From the NCBI GenBank assembly GCA_012798315.1, contig JAAZNL010000025.1, forward strand, positions 1-42,128: 42,128 bases of DNA. Direction: 5' to 3'. Of this stretch, positions 15,286 through 23,555 are shown piece by piece. A program made the translations under genes and the position numbers. Source of the DNA: a candidate division WWE3 bacterium. GTDB taxonomy: Bacteria > Patescibacteriota > WWE3 > UBA101185 > UBA10185. The notes under the pieces were generated by a model. It worked only from the letters and a program-made list of their open reading frames with translations, did no database searches and was not told the origin of the DNA. Within the stretch, counting starts at the first letter, position 1. Each line of letters opens with the position of its first letter.

Positions 15286-16445
15286 AGTTGTTCCGGCGCT
15301 TCTTCTAAAGTGGCTTTTACTTTTAATTGGTTTCCGTTTCTATCAATAGAAATCTCTATTGAATCGCCTACTTTATACTTCACCAAAACGGACCCTAACG
15401 GGCTTGTACCTGATAAAACTTTGCCATCGACAGCCGTAATAATATCTCCCCGTTTGATATCTGCTTTAGCAGCAGGGGTATTTGGGTATACTCGACTTAT
15501 GAACGCTCCTTCAGGAAGTCTACGCAGCTGAGCAACCTCATGAGAAATCATGACGTAGTTTACACCAATAAAAGGCCTAACCAAACGTCCTTCCTTTAAA
15601 AAAGTTTCTAATAAAGGTTTAAGCGTATTTACAGGAATAGCAAAGCTAATATTATCTGCACCAGGTGTTGTTGCTACATTCATGCCAATTACCTGACCCG
15701 CAGAATTTAGCAGTGGCCCTCCCGAGTTACCCGGGGTTAACGCAGCGTCTGGTTGAATTACACTATCGTAAGCCGTGGTAGATGTTCCAAAACCACCTGA
15801 AGCATTTATTGCCCTACCTATGCCGGAAACAACACCCACAGTTACCGTATTTTGAAAACGTCCTAACGCGTTACCAATTGCGATTGCTCTTTGACCCACT
15901 TTTAGTTGGTCGGAATCGCCTAAATTTACAGTGGGAAGATTTTTAGCGTCAATTTCCAGAATGGCTACATCCTGTACTGTATCCAAATGAACCTTTGAAA
16001 CATCATAGGTTTTACCATCTTTCATAACAACGGAATATTCGCCGTCCTGGGTATCAACCACATGGCTGTTTGTGATGACTAGACCGTTCGAATCGACTAT
16101 AAAACCGGTGCCTATACCCTCTTCGTTGGTAGACGGGCCGGTAAAAGGATCAAAACCATAGGTACGAACCACCACTGATACAACAGCGGGTGAAACTCTA
16201 TCAACAACGTCTATTATTGCGGATTCTTCCTGAACAATTTCCGACTTTATTATATTGTTGTAACCGGATTTCTTTTTATTAAAAATGTCGGAAAAAATGT
16301 TGCCTGTTTTATCAAAAACTTTAGAAATACTTTGACCTAGGTTAAACTTGCCGGACGAATTTGAAAACCTGCCAACAGCATAAATTACAGACAAAAAAAT
16401 AATAAGGGCTAAAACGCTTAATATTCTTCTTGTTCTGTTCTGCAT
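15282..16445 (-). CDS. htrA: Membrane-anchored HtrA/DegP-like serine protease
   Basis: An S1C trypsin-fold protease for quality control outside the cytoplasmic membrane. Residues 8-25 are a single membrane anchor. A linker leads to the protease domain (about 80-270), with the catalytic triad H128 (TNSHVVD), D159 (DVAILEID) and S241 (TPGNSGGPL). One PDZ domain follows at about 290-380 ([10 protein letters not shown] through [12 protein letters not shown]). The length of 387 is normal for one-PDZ members. It converges on prfA with overlapping stops. Upstream of the ATG is TATTAA at 6 bases, a weak leaderless-type box. ctpA lies 54 bases upstream on the same strand. Confidence 0.93.
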   Translation of the reverse strand: MQNRTRRILSVLALIIFLSVIYAVGRFSNSSGKFNLGQSISKVFDKTGNIFSDIFNKKKSGYNNIIKSEIVQEESAIIDVVDRVSPAVVSVVVRTYGFDPFTGPSTNEEGIGTGFIVDSNGLVITNSHVVDTQDGEYSVVMKDGKTYDVSKVHLDTVQDVAILEIDAKNLPTVNLGDSDQLKVGQRAIAIGNALGRFQNTVTVGVVSGIGRAINASGGFGTSTTAYDSVIQPDAALTPGNSGGPLLNSAGQVIGMNVATTPGADNISFAIPVNTLKPLLETFLKEGRLVRPFIGVNYVMISHEVAQLRRLPEGAFISRVYPNTPAAKADIKRGDIITAVDGKVLSGTSPLGSVLVKYKVGDSIEISIDRNGNQLKVKATLEEAPEQL

Positions 16446-16499
16446 ACAACCTTAATACAAATCAAATAATTTTTTCTTTCGGCAACGTGTAGGTGAAAA

Positions 16500-17717
16500 C
16501 TATATCTGCTTGGCAAGTTCTAAGGCCTTATCCAACTGAGGATCTCTATTATTGTTAAAATCATCGTCTGTTCTATCTACCTTAATATCAGGCTCTATAC
16601 CTTTTTTGTGAACCCATTCCTTCTTAGGGGTTAACCACTTTGCTATTGTAATGTGTACTCCGGAACCGTCTTCGTAATCCTTAGCCGTTTGAATAGTACC
16701 CTTACCAAAAGATTTATTACCAATTAAAACCGCACCGATATTGTCATGCAAAGCCGCAGCGATAATTTCGGAGGCGGAAGCACTTCCTTCATCGATTAAA
16801 ACGTAAACTGCGGGTAGTTTCTGAAAAACACCAACTCTTTTGGCCATGCTCGGGGTCTGTTTACCCATATCACTTTCTTCGTATAGTACCGGTTTATCCC
16901 TGAAAAACTCCTCACCGATGTATACGGCAGCCGTTAGATACCCTCCGGGGTTGCCTCTTACATCAAGTATTACTGAGTCCAAATCCTTCATTTTTATATT
17001 TATCTCAGATACAATTTTTGACCATTCCGTATTAGTATCATCACCAAACCGACTAAGTTTTATGTAAGCAACGCCATCTCCTTTGTCCTCCCAGGTGATA
17101 CTCGGGACGTTGATTGTCCCTCTTGTTATTTTTACTTCCCGGGGGTCGTTTTTGTCCGTTTGTACTTTTAAAGTTACAGCCGTACCCGCCTCTCCTCGGA
17201 TTTTTGAAACTGCTTCGCTAATACTTATGCCAGCGGTAGATTCATCGTTTATAGATAAAATGTAATCTCCGGCTTTTAAACCGGCGGCTTTGGCGGGTGA
17301 TCCTTCCATGGGTGCGGCTATTATAAGGATACCGTCTTTCATGCCTAATTCAGCACCAATGCCTTTATATTCACCATTTAAATCTCCGTTTACGGCCTCA
17401 TTTACCTTTGGAGGTAAAAACGAGGTATACGGATCTCCTAATGACGCAACCATACCCTGAATTGCGCCATACATCATTTTTTGAGGATCAACAGGACGTT
17501 CCAAATATGTATTGGTCACATCGTTCCAAACATCCCAAAAAAGTTGAAAATCAACAGTTGTGTTTAATGCTGTTTTATTTTTGATTTCTATTGGAATTGG
17601 GTTTTTACGTAGCTGAAAAACATAACCACTATTGCCAAAGTAATAACCGCCGTAAAAACAACCTATGGCGATTAATATTACTAATAGTGTGCGCTGAAAG
17701 CGTTCAAAATTATTCAT
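16500..17717 (-). CDS. ctpA: Carboxy-terminal processing protease (S41, CtpA/Prc family)
   Basis: A 405-residue membrane-anchored peptidase. The N-terminal helix is residues 11-29, the family's helical region contains GAIQGMVASLGDPYTSF (84-100), and a PDZ domain spans about 115-190. The S41 core has the Ser-Lys-Gln catalytic set at S314 (EGSASASEI), K339 (SFGKGTIQ) and Q343, with the same spacing as B. subtilis CtpB. It trims the C-termini of envelope proteins. It is the last gene of a three-gene unit with two uncharacterised proteins; AAAGG lies about 6 bases before its ATG. Confidence 0.94.
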   Translation of the reverse strand: MNNFERFQRTLLVILIAIGCFYGGYYFGNSGYVFQLRKNPIPIEIKNKTALNTTVDFQLFWDVWNDVTNTYLERPVDPQKMMYGAIQGMVASLGDPYTSFLPPKVNEAVNGDLNGEYKGIGAELGMKDGILIIAAPMEGSPAKAAGLKAGDYILSINDESTAGISISEAVSKIRGEAGTAVTLKVQTDKNDPREVKITRGTINVPSITWEDKGDGVAYIKLSRFGDDTNTEWSKIVSEINIKMKDLDSVILDVRGNPGGYLTAAVYIGEEFFRDKPVLYEESDMGKQTPSMAKRVGVFQKLPAVYVLIDEGSASASEIIAAALHDNIGAVLIGNKSFGKGTIQTAKDYEDGSGVHITIAKWLTPKKEWVHKKGIEPDIKVDRTDDDFNNNRDPQLDKALELAKQI

Positions 17718-17725
17718 GGCAGCCT

Positions 17726-18721
17726 TTATTCCAAAGTCAGTAGATTTGGTATTTTCACTTCAACTGTCTTCTGACTATCCGGGAACTTAACAAATATACT
17801 AAATTCTAAAACTCTGTCAACAACCCCAACCTCCCCGAAAAACTGCCTATCAAGCACTATAACGTTAGCACCCTTTTTCATGGGCTTTAAAGGAACATAT
17901 TTCTTTGCTTTCTCCACTTCATCAGATTCCTGAGTCGGCGGCGTTGGAATTCTTAAAAGGTTTTTCTCTCCGTAAAAAAACACATACCTGTTTGAAATTA
18001 AGTTTAGTAACTGGTAAATATCTTCAGGAGTAGCAACTTCTCCAAATCCTGTAAAAACACCTAGTGTAATGTTATTAGCTTTTGCGTAAGCATATGTTTC
18101 ACGGTCAGTACTGCCCGCTAAAACTCCTCCCCAACCGGATTTTACAGCCTGTTGTAGTAAAACCATATTAACGTGATTCCCAACGTACACAATTTTACCG
18201 TCAGCTGACTGAGCAGAAAACTGGTCCAAATAAAACTTTTCAAGGATGCTGGAAGGGTTTGGGAATACTATCAGCTCGCCGGCAAAAAATTTAGAAGAGC
18301 AAACAGGCAGGCAAATATCTTTTACAGGAGCTTTGATCAGGACAGATGATTTTTCTATTACTTTGTCTACCACTCCCCATACACCGGATAAAAGTGGATA
18401 CTTTCTTTCGGCTTCTCCAAACTCAAAACGATCCTGAGTATTCTTAAACAAATACCCATCATATTGCGACATAATTTTTTCTTTTCCATGAGACCCTAAC
18501 TCCATGTTTGCATAATAAAATTGTCCGTTCTTTTTAAACCCCTTGGGAGAGAATTTCTGCGGAAGGTATGTCGACCTTTGTGCATAGATACAATCGCCGA
18601 TATGATCAAATGGTTCTACTGTATCACCCTGTTTCACATATAAAGAACCTTGGACAGGCATTGCTCTTTCTATAAAAACGTCATATTTTTCTGTTACTCT
18701 GCGTAAAACCGGTACCAACAT
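17726..18721 (-). CDS. CPR-type protein of unknown function, KOW-like end
   Basis: I chose the ATG at 18721 (331 residues): it lies one base after the upstream stop and has AGGAGGAG about 14 bases upstream. A longer frame would run 89 bases into the upstream gene. No signal peptide or membrane helix is seen. Residues about 20-50 (VQGSLYVKQGDTVEPFDHIG) resemble a small barrel/lipoyl-like turn. About 165-255 is an alpha/beta region (GKIVYVGNHVNMV, WGGVLAGSTDRETYAYAKA). The last 55 residues (KKGANVIVLDRQFFGEVGVV) look like a KOW-type barrel. I do not recognise the family. It is coupled to the gene before it and followed by ctpA 8 bases on. Confidence 0.6.
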   Translation of the reverse strand: MLVPVLRRVTEKYDVFIERAMPVQGSLYVKQGDTVEPFDHIGDCIYAQRSTYLPQKFSPKGFKKNGQFYYANMELGSHGKEKIMSQYDGYLFKNTQDRFEFGEAERKYPLLSGVWGVVDKVIEKSSVLIKAPVKDICLPVCSSKFFAGELIVFPNPSSILEKFYLDQFSAQSADGKIVYVGNHVNMVLLQQAVKSGWGGVLAGSTDRETYAYAKANNITLGVFTGFGEVATPEDIYQLLNLISNRYVFFYGEKNLLRIPTPPTQESDEVEKAKKYVPLKPMKKGANVIVLDRQFFGEVGVVDRVLEFSIFVKFPDSQKTVEVKIPNLLTLE

Positions 18722-18722
18722 A

Positions 18723-19730
18723 TTATTTAATATCTCCTCCTGCCGAACGAATAAAAGAACTGTATTGTCTGTACGCTGAGGCAAAATCTGTCTTACCTGT
18801 ACGGGTGTCAAAAATTAGGCCTGATTTTCCTCCCGACACTATTCTTTCCACTTGAGGGTTTCCCGCCGGTTTGAGCATAATTTTTGTTCTTTCTTCTTTT
18901 GGGAGAGGAAGTACAAATATTTTGTCTTTCTCTAAATCAATTATCTGGCTTGTTCCAATCTGAGAAGCTATCAGACACTCTATACCGCTTGGAATCGAAA
19001 TTAAGGTCGCAAGTTTTTCGGGGTGAACGGTAATACCCGGATCTTTCCCTAAGTAAATCCTCAGAAGGTTTGTAAGAATAGTGCTATCATTTGAATCCAC
19101 AAAAATGTCGTATGCGCCGGTGCCCTGTAAGAGTTGAAGTATTAACATGGTGTTTACGTCCTCAATACCATGTAAAGTATTAAAACGACAACCTAAAAAT
19201 ACGATAGGTTTTTCAGCGGGAACTTTAAAATTTTGAACAGTTTGTAAAAGCTTGGAATCCATTTCCACGCGTGATACTAAGTCCGAGACCACAACCTGAG
19301 GATATAACGACAAATTTGCAGCAAAGTCCTCTTCAACCGGATCCTGTGTCTCCCCCGCCGGATACTGTAATGGTTTACTGCTAAAAATCTGGTCCTTTGT
19401 GGCCACAGCGTAGTTATTTATCATTATCGGGTAATACTGTTCCGTACGAAGCAATAGTTCGTACATAGAAATGTACATTTTTAAACCAAGATCTATTTTC
19501 GGGGGCTCTAAAAATCCGGATAAAATAACATCACAATCTGACAGTTTTAGGTCAACGTCTTTACACATTTGATCAAAAAGTGCGCGATAAAAGGAAGTTT
19601 CAGTGGTAAAAGCCGAAAACAGCTCAGGTGAATACACATATGGGTAATTCCAAAAGGTATATTCCTCTGAAGATTTGTATATTAATCCCGTAACATCATG
19701 GGCACCAATGTAGGCAGCTAAAACAGGCAT
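18723..19730 (-). CDS. Unknown protein with a GlmL/MutL-like C-terminus
   Basis: The start is placed at the ATG at 19730 (335 residues, MPVLAAYIGAHDVTGLIY), where a TATTAT box lies 6 bases upstream; the open frame extends 13 codons further without support. The protein is soluble and alpha/beta. Near the end, FVLPLPKEER and VSGGKSGLIFDTRTGK resemble the C-terminal strand pattern of GlmL/MutL actin-like proteins, which accompany some B12 mutases. The N-terminus lacks a clear ASKHA phosphate loop, so this is only a weak resemblance. It heads the unit with the KOW-like protein and ctpA. No B12 enzyme is in the window. Confidence 0.5.
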   Translation of the reverse strand: MPVLAAYIGAHDVTGLIYKSSEEYTFWNYPYVYSPELFSAFTTETSFYRALFDQMCKDVDLKLSDCDVILSGFLEPPKIDLGLKMYISMYELLLRTEQYYPIMINNYAVATKDQIFSSKPLQYPAGETQDPVEEDFAANLSLYPQVVVSDLVSRVEMDSKLLQTVQNFKVPAEKPIVFLGCRFNTLHGIEDVNTMLILQLLQGTGAYDIFVDSNDSTILTNLLRIYLGKDPGITVHPEKLATLISIPSGIECLIASQIGTSQIIDLEKDKIFVLPLPKEERTKIMLKPAGNPQVERIVSGGKSGLIFDTRTGKTDFASAYRQYSSFIRSAGGDIK

Positions 19731-19736
19731 GCGTAA

Positions 19737-19742
19737 ATAATA
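19737..19742 (-). promoter_or_regulatory. Putative -10 box for the leaderless start at 19730
   Basis: TATTAT on the minus strand lies 6 bases before the ATG, supporting that start. No Shine-Dalgarno is seen. Confidence 0.45.
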
Positions 19743-19790
19743 ACAGAGATACGCGCATGGATAAAGCAATCATTTTGTCTATGTAGTAGT

Positions 19791-20054
19791 TTAAAGCGCG
19801 TGTTGATCGGTAAAAGGCAGTAAAGCCATGTAACGTGCTTTTTTAATTTCAGTTGCTAACTTTCTCTGGTATCTTGAACTGATGCCTGTATATTTATTAG
19901 GTACAATTTTGCCTCTGTCAGAAGTAAATCTCTTAAGAGTAAGCACCTCTTTATAATCCGGCTCAGTGCCTGTTTGCGTAAAATAGCAGCTATTAACCCT
20001 TTTTACGGATCTCGCAGTTCTTGTCGGTTTAGTATCTTTTTTCTCTTTTTTCAT
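19791..20054 (-). CDS. rpsR: Ribosomal protein bS18
   Basis: An 87-residue bS18, which pairs with bS6 on the small-subunit platform. YKEVLTLKRFTSDRGKIVPN and TGISSRYQRKLATEIKKARYMALLPF are the conserved core. The first 25 residues are Lys-rich. It is the third gene of the classical rpsF-ssb-rpsR unit, 7 bases after ssb. rplI, often the next gene, is missing; the following gene on this strand is unrelated. Confidence 0.96.
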   Translation of the reverse strand: MKKEKKDTKPTRTARSVKRVNSCYFTQTGTEPDYKEVLTLKRFTSDRGKIVPNKYTGISSRYQRKLATEIKKARYMALLPFTDQHAL

Positions 20055-20061
20055 ATTTGCC

Positions 20062-20526
20062 TTATTTAGTTTCTTTTGGTGTATCTAAATCAAAATCCAA
20101 ATCACCGAAATCCATGTTGTCGGAACCACCTTCACCAAAACCGGTGTCCTCGTCGCCTATTATATCATCATCGTCCACAGAACCATCTTGTTTAATCTTG
20201 GATAGTATTATCATGTCATCGATTACGATTTCGGTTTTATACTTTTTAGAACCTTGAGGATCCTGCCAAGTTCTTGTTTGTAAACGACCTTCAACATACA
20301 CTTTAGTACCTTTTTTTAATAACTGGCCACAAATTTCAGCGAGTTTGTTCCAAGCCACAACGTTGTGAAAATCAGCTGCCTGTTTACGTTCACCGCTTGT
20401 TACCCATTCTCTGTTGGTAGCTATAACAAAACTTGCTACAGCATTACCCTGTGGAGTGTATCTCATTTCCGGATCACGGGTTAAGTTGCCAATTAACATT
20501 ACTTTGTTCAGATTTCTTGTTGCCAT
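20062..20526 (-). CDS. ssb: Single-stranded DNA-binding protein
   Basis: One OB-fold domain at residues 1-105: LNKVMLIGNLTRDPEMRYTP, VASFVIATNREW and the dimer/tetramer region KGTKVYVEGRLQTRTWQD. An acidic disordered tail follows to residue 154. The start is the ATG at 20526, with AAGGGA a few bases upstream, which gives the normal MATRNLNK N-terminus; an upstream GTG is rejected. SSB normally ends in an acidic tip closing in D-x-P-F that docks partner proteins. Here the tail is acidic (MDFGDLDFDLD) but ends TPKETK, so the usual tip is absent. Confidence 0.94.
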   Translation of the reverse strand: MATRNLNKVMLIGNLTRDPEMRYTPQGNAVASFVIATNREWVTSGERKQAADFHNVVAWNKLAEICGQLLKKGTKVYVEGRLQTRTWQDPQGSKKYKTEIVIDDMIILSKIKQDGSVDDDDIIGDEDTGFGEGGSDNMDFGDLDFDLDTPKETK

Positions 20527-20550
20527 AGTATCCCTTCTCTCCTTTGGAAA

Positions 20551-20573
20551 GTGCACATCTAAATATGCACATC
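20551..20573. repeat. Small repeat and hairpin ahead of ssb
   Basis: TGCACATC occurs twice (20552-20559 and 20566-20573). Within it, GTGCA (20551-20555) and TGCAC (20566-20570) can pair around a 10-nt loop. It lies in the 64-base gap between rpsF and ssb. A post-transcriptional role is possible but unproven. Confidence 0.35.
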
Positions 20574-20590
20574 CCTATTTATCTAAAATT

Positions 20591-20875
20591 TCAGCTTTTC
20601 GCTGTAACTAAATACCTAAGTAAATCAGGCAATAGACTTAATTTGTTTTTAAATTTGTCTAAAGCGCCGGAATCTAATTCCACAGTCAAAACGTCATAGT
20701 AACCGTCTGTGTTTCGATTTATTTCGTAGGCAAGTTTTCTTTTGCCCCAATAATCTTGTTTTATTATTTTGCCATTGAAAGACTTGACCAGATCCTGGAT
20801 TTGAGTAGAAAGGTCCTTCGCTCCCTGATCCGTAAGACTCGCTTTAGCTATTGTCATCAATTCGTATGTTTTCAT
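20591..20875 (-). CDS. rpsF: Ribosomal protein bS6
   Basis: A 94-residue bS6 that binds bS18 on the 30S platform. MKTYELMTIAKASLTD starts the ferredoxin-like fold and KQDYWGKRKLAYEINRNTDGYY is the signature loop. The ATG at 20875 fits the family and has AGGAC just upstream; a TTG seven codons earlier is rejected. First gene of rpsF-ssb-rpsR. The stop is TGA. The leader from its promoter would be only about 15 nt, too short for the bS6:bS18-binding leader structure known in other bacteria. Confidence 0.95.
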   Translation of the reverse strand: MKTYELMTIAKASLTDQGAKDLSTQIQDLVKSFNGKIIKQDYWGKRKLAYEINRNTDGYYDVLTVELDSGALDKFKNKLSLLPDLLRYLVTAKS

Positions 20876-20896
20876 ATTGTCCTGATTAACAACCAA

Positions 20897-20925
20897 ATTA
20901 TATAGTTGCTACCGCCCCATGTCTA
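20897..20925 (-). promoter_or_regulatory. Promoter of rpsF-ssb-rpsR
   Basis: On the minus strand: -35 TAGACA (20920-20925), 17-bp spacer, -10 TATAAT (20897-20902). The start point would be near 20890, giving a short leader that contains the Shine-Dalgarno. Confidence 0.75.
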
Positions 20926-21003
20926 CCTAAGACTATATACTGACAGTAGATTTTTCAGTCAGTGAATATTACAAAAAAAGCTGTCATTATGCAACAATTA
21001 GTC

Positions 21004-22128
21004 TCACACACTAAAGTTGAACTCAACCACGTCTCCATCACGCATTATGTAGGTCTTTCCCTCTAGCCGTAATAGACCTTTATCCCTTGCCAATTTCAGA
21101 CTCCCCAAAGAAGCCAAATCCTCGTAGGCCACAATCTCGGCTGAAATGAATCCACGTTGAAAATCCGTATGGATAACGCCGGCAGCTTCGGGAGCCGATG
21201 AACCTTTTTTAACGGTCCATGCCCGTACTTCCTTAGGCCCCATGGTCAAAAATACCTGCAACCCAAGAATATCAAAACCTTTACGGATTACCTGATTAAG
21301 GCCGGACTCCCTTAATCCCAAATCCGACATAAAAGCATCTCTATCCGCCGGATCATCCATAGAGGCTATCTCTGACTCTATTTTTGCTGAAATCTTTATC
21401 CCGTTATAACGATCTATAACATCAGAATGAATAGATTTTATATCCGCTCCGGCTTCGGACTCAGAAACATTAAAAACATAAATCAAGGGTTTAAATGTTA
21501 AAAGATTATATTCCTTTAATAAATCCTTCTGTTTAGTACTTAGATTTAAACTGTTTGCCAACTTACCCTCCCCCAAGGCTTGCCTGACAGTAAGGAGTAA
21601 ATCGTATCTCTCTATACCCTCTGCAGTCTTATCGGATTTTAGCTCACGTTCGCCTTTTTCAAGTTTTTTATCTATAACCTGAATATCCGCTAAAATAAGT
21701 TCGGTATTTATTATTTCTATATCTGACGCAGGATCCGTGGCTCCTGCTCTAACCACATTGTCATCGTCAAAGGCTCGAACGACCTGGACAAGGGCGTCTA
21801 CCTCCCGAATATGACTCAAAAACGCGTTACCCAGGCCTTCACCTGACGAAGCTCCTTTTACCAAACCGGCAATATCATAAAATTTCACAACCGCAGGAAT
21901 AATCTGCTCCGGTAATTCCCTATCCCCTTGTCTTTGACCGTAATCAACTCTAACTATTTCTGCTAATCTATTTAAACGTTCGTCAGGTACATCTACAATT
22001 CCGATGTTAGGCTCTATTGTTGCAAAAGGATAATTAGCCGCCAAAGCAGCCTGTCTTTTAAGCAACGCGTTAAATAAAGTGGATTTACCTACATTCGGAA
22101 GACCCACAATTCCAAGGGATAAACTCAT
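21004..22128 (-). CDS. ychF: YchF/OLA1-family ribosome-associated ATPase
   Basis: A 374-residue Obg-like P-loop protein that binds ribosomes and prefers ATP. The P-loop is GLPNVGKSTLFNAL (residues 8-21), the G3 region DIAGLVKGASSGEGLGN, and the G4 position reads NVSE instead of NKxD, the YchF hallmark. A helical insert follows and the C-terminus is a TGS domain (RAWTVKKGSSAPEAAGVIH through MRDGDVVEFNFSV). The ATG at 22128 gives the family N-terminus. A TACAAT box 7 bases upstream suggests a leaderless message. Confidence 0.96.
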   Translation of the reverse strand: MSLSLGIVGLPNVGKSTLFNALLKRQAALAANYPFATIEPNIGIVDVPDERLNRLAEIVRVDYGQRQGDRELPEQIIPAVVKFYDIAGLVKGASSGEGLGNAFLSHIREVDALVQVVRAFDDDNVVRAGATDPASDIEIINTELILADIQVIDKKLEKGERELKSDKTAEGIERYDLLLTVRQALGEGKLANSLNLSTKQKDLLKEYNLLTFKPLIYVFNVSESEAGADIKSIHSDVIDRYNGIKISAKIESEIASMDDPADRDAFMSDLGLRESGLNQVIRKGFDILGLQVFLTMGPKEVRAWTVKKGSSAPEAAGVIHTDFQRGFISAEIVAYEDLASLGSLKLARDKGLLRLEGKTYIMRDGDVVEFNFSV

Positions 22129-22135
22129 AACTTGC

Positions 22136-22141
22136 ATTGTA
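22136..22141 (-). promoter_or_regulatory. Putative -10 box for leaderless ychF
   Basis: TACAAT on the minus strand lies 7 bases before the ATG. A weak -35-like TTTTCA lies 17 bp further upstream. Confidence 0.5.
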
Positions 22142-22176
22142 GCAATATAGTGAGGAAGTGAAAATGGCGGGCAAGT

Positions 22177-22226
22177 AAAAAAAGGGAAACCTAACCGTTG
22201 TCTTTAAGACTTGAGATAGATTTCCC
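22177..22226 (-). terminator. Intrinsic terminator after the 47-codon ORF
   Basis: On the minus strand, GGGAAA (22221-22226) pairs with TTTCCC (22184-22189), and a GTCT/AGAC mini-hairpin lies inside the loop. Seven U residues (22177-22183) follow at once. The ORF's TAG stop lies within the loop side of the structure. Confidence 0.7.
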
Positions 22227-22334
22227 TCCAGGATCACCCTTTTTTACATCGTGAGCTAAAATAAGGGTTTCAAGTATCGACGGAACTGATGTCGGTTGGA
22301 AACGAATTTTCTTGGTTTTCACACCGGGTTTCAT
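22191..22334 (-). CDS. Small 47-residue ORF of unknown function
   Basis: Begins one base after the TAG of the upstream gene (TAG-A-ATG) with GGGAAG about 5 bases before the ATG, and ends inside a good terminator. It encodes a basic peptide (MKPGVKTKKIRFQPTSVPSI at the start, SLKDNG at the end) with no membrane helix or known motif. The stop-N-ATG junction matches dnaB and the 18721 gene in this window, which supports translation. Conservation is the missing evidence. Confidence 0.5.
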   Translation of the reverse strand: MKPGVKTKKIRFQPTSVPSILETLILAHDVKKGDPGGKSISSLKDNG

Positions 22335-22335
22335 T

Positions 22336-23487
22336 CTACTTCCCTACCCTTTCTAATATATATCCGAGTTCGCGATAGATGTGAGATTTGGCCTCATTAT
22401 AATCTGGATTGTCCTTATTGTCCATTTCGCTCAGTTGTTCAACTGAGTAGTTGGTGACTAAATCTCTGGGAAGTCTGATAACAATTCCCATTTCGTTATT
22501 TTTGGCTACCGCATACAAAAAATTAGCTTCTATGTCATATAAATCTAAATTAGAAGGTCTTTCGTAATCCCCTTCGTAAATTTTGGGCAAATTACCTTCA
22601 GTTACAACCCGACAGCTACCTTGGCCGTTCGAAATCTCCGCTTTCTTAACGTCAAAAAGAGCAAGTTCCTTTGAAAATTTGCCATCATGTATTGTCAGTA
22701 CAAAATCTGCGCCTTCGTTAACATCACGGAAAGCAGGCGGCTTTTGAAAAACCATGTCATAACCAACATCCGGAAAGTCATAACCTGAAACAATTCTTCC
22801 TGCAACAATCTCAGCCTTTATACCGTCAACCAACGATTCAACATGGTCAAATAAGCCTAATCTTTCCGTATGGGCTGCCGATACAAGTTTCATAGCCATA
22901 TCAAGAGCTTTGGGGTCAGATAATCCCAAGTTAACAGCACGCCCGATAGCTCCGGACTTAATAATATTGTCCATATTTAGTTTTCCTGCATTGGCTTCTG
23001 CCAAGACACAGATATCACAAGCGGTGACTAATATATCATTAACCTGATTAAATGTTCCTTCATCGGTAAATTCCTGCATAACACTTAAAAACCTTTTAAC
23101 ACCTAAGGCGCGCAGCCGAACGTCGGCATAATAAACTTCCGATTTACTGTTGCTGCCCACTAGCCTCTTTTCCAAAGACTTATTCATTGCATCCCAATAA
23201 CCATTAACCCACTCCATTGCAGTTTCATAACCGGAATTTTTTTCGGGTTTAGATAAAGTGGTCTCCTCTAACACTAATTTCTCAAGCACCTCATCAACCG
23301 AAATGCCTATTTTTTCTAACTCTTCTGTCGTAAGTCTTTCTAAATCATTTATGTTGTATGTAACCTCGGGGGGCTTAATATATCTTTCGGGGGATATGGG
23401 TGTAAATCTAGCCTTGCCTGATTCAGCAAGTCTTGAAAAATTATCGGTTAAAGTCGAATGTGGTAGAGCTTCATAACTTGCAGCCAT
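22336..23487 (-). CDS. Soluble protein of unknown function
   Basis: A 383-residue protein with no signal peptide, membrane helix or motif that I recognise. The first 110 residues are charged and partly helical, followed by helical repeats (about 115-215) and an alpha/beta end (VLTIHDGKFSKELALFDVKKAEI, NEMGIVIRLPRDLV). The stretch FVLTIHDGKFSKELALFDVKKA recalls a beta-strand D/x-K nuclease-like pattern, but this is too weak to call. The ATG at 23487 is preferred over a GTG one codon earlier because TAACAT lies 6 bases upstream. It is followed by the 47-residue ORF and a terminator and is divergent from the surface protein gene. Confidence 0.6.
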   Translation of the reverse strand: MAASYEALPHSTLTDNFSRLAESGKARFTPISPERYIKPPEVTYNINDLERLTTEELEKIGISVDEVLEKLVLEETTLSKPEKNSGYETAMEWVNGYWDAMNKSLEKRLVGSNSKSEVYYADVRLRALGVKRFLSVMQEFTDEGTFNQVNDILVTACDICVLAEANAGKLNMDNIIKSGAIGRAVNLGLSDPKALDMAMKLVSAAHTERLGLFDHVESLVDGIKAEIVAGRIVSGYDFPDVGYDMVFQKPPAFRDVNEGADFVLTIHDGKFSKELALFDVKKAEISNGQGSCRVVTEGNLPKIYEGDYERPSNLDLYDIEANFLYAVAKNNEMGIVIRLPRDLVTNYSVEQLSEMDNKDNPDYNEAKSHIYRELGYILERVGK

Positions 23488-23493
23488 CACCTA

Positions 23494-23499
23494 ATGTTA
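23494..23499 (-). promoter_or_regulatory. Putative -10 box for the leaderless start at 23487
   Basis: TAACAT on the minus strand, 6 bases before the ATG. There is no well-spaced Shine-Dalgarno. Confidence 0.4.
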
Positions 23500-23542
23500 G
23501 CATATATTTAAACAGGCAATTTACGCCATCATTAAAATCTCT

Positions 23543-23548
23543 TATCAT
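23543..23548 (+). promoter_or_regulatory. Putative -10 box of the surface protein gene
   Basis: TATCAT lies 7 bases before the ATG at 23556, with a weak -35-like TTTACG 17 bp upstream. The predicted message is leaderless. Confidence 0.45.
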
Positions 23549-23555
23549 ATTATCA

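Noticed and set aside
20876-20925. bS6:bS18-binding leader of rpsF
   Set aside because: The predicted leader is only about 15 nt, with no room for the known CCG-bulge structure.
20939-20963. ACTGAC/GTCAGT hairpin as a ychF terminator
   Set aside because: Only 6 bp with a 13-nt loop, and it is not followed by a U-run on the minus strand; a nearby U-run has no stem before it.
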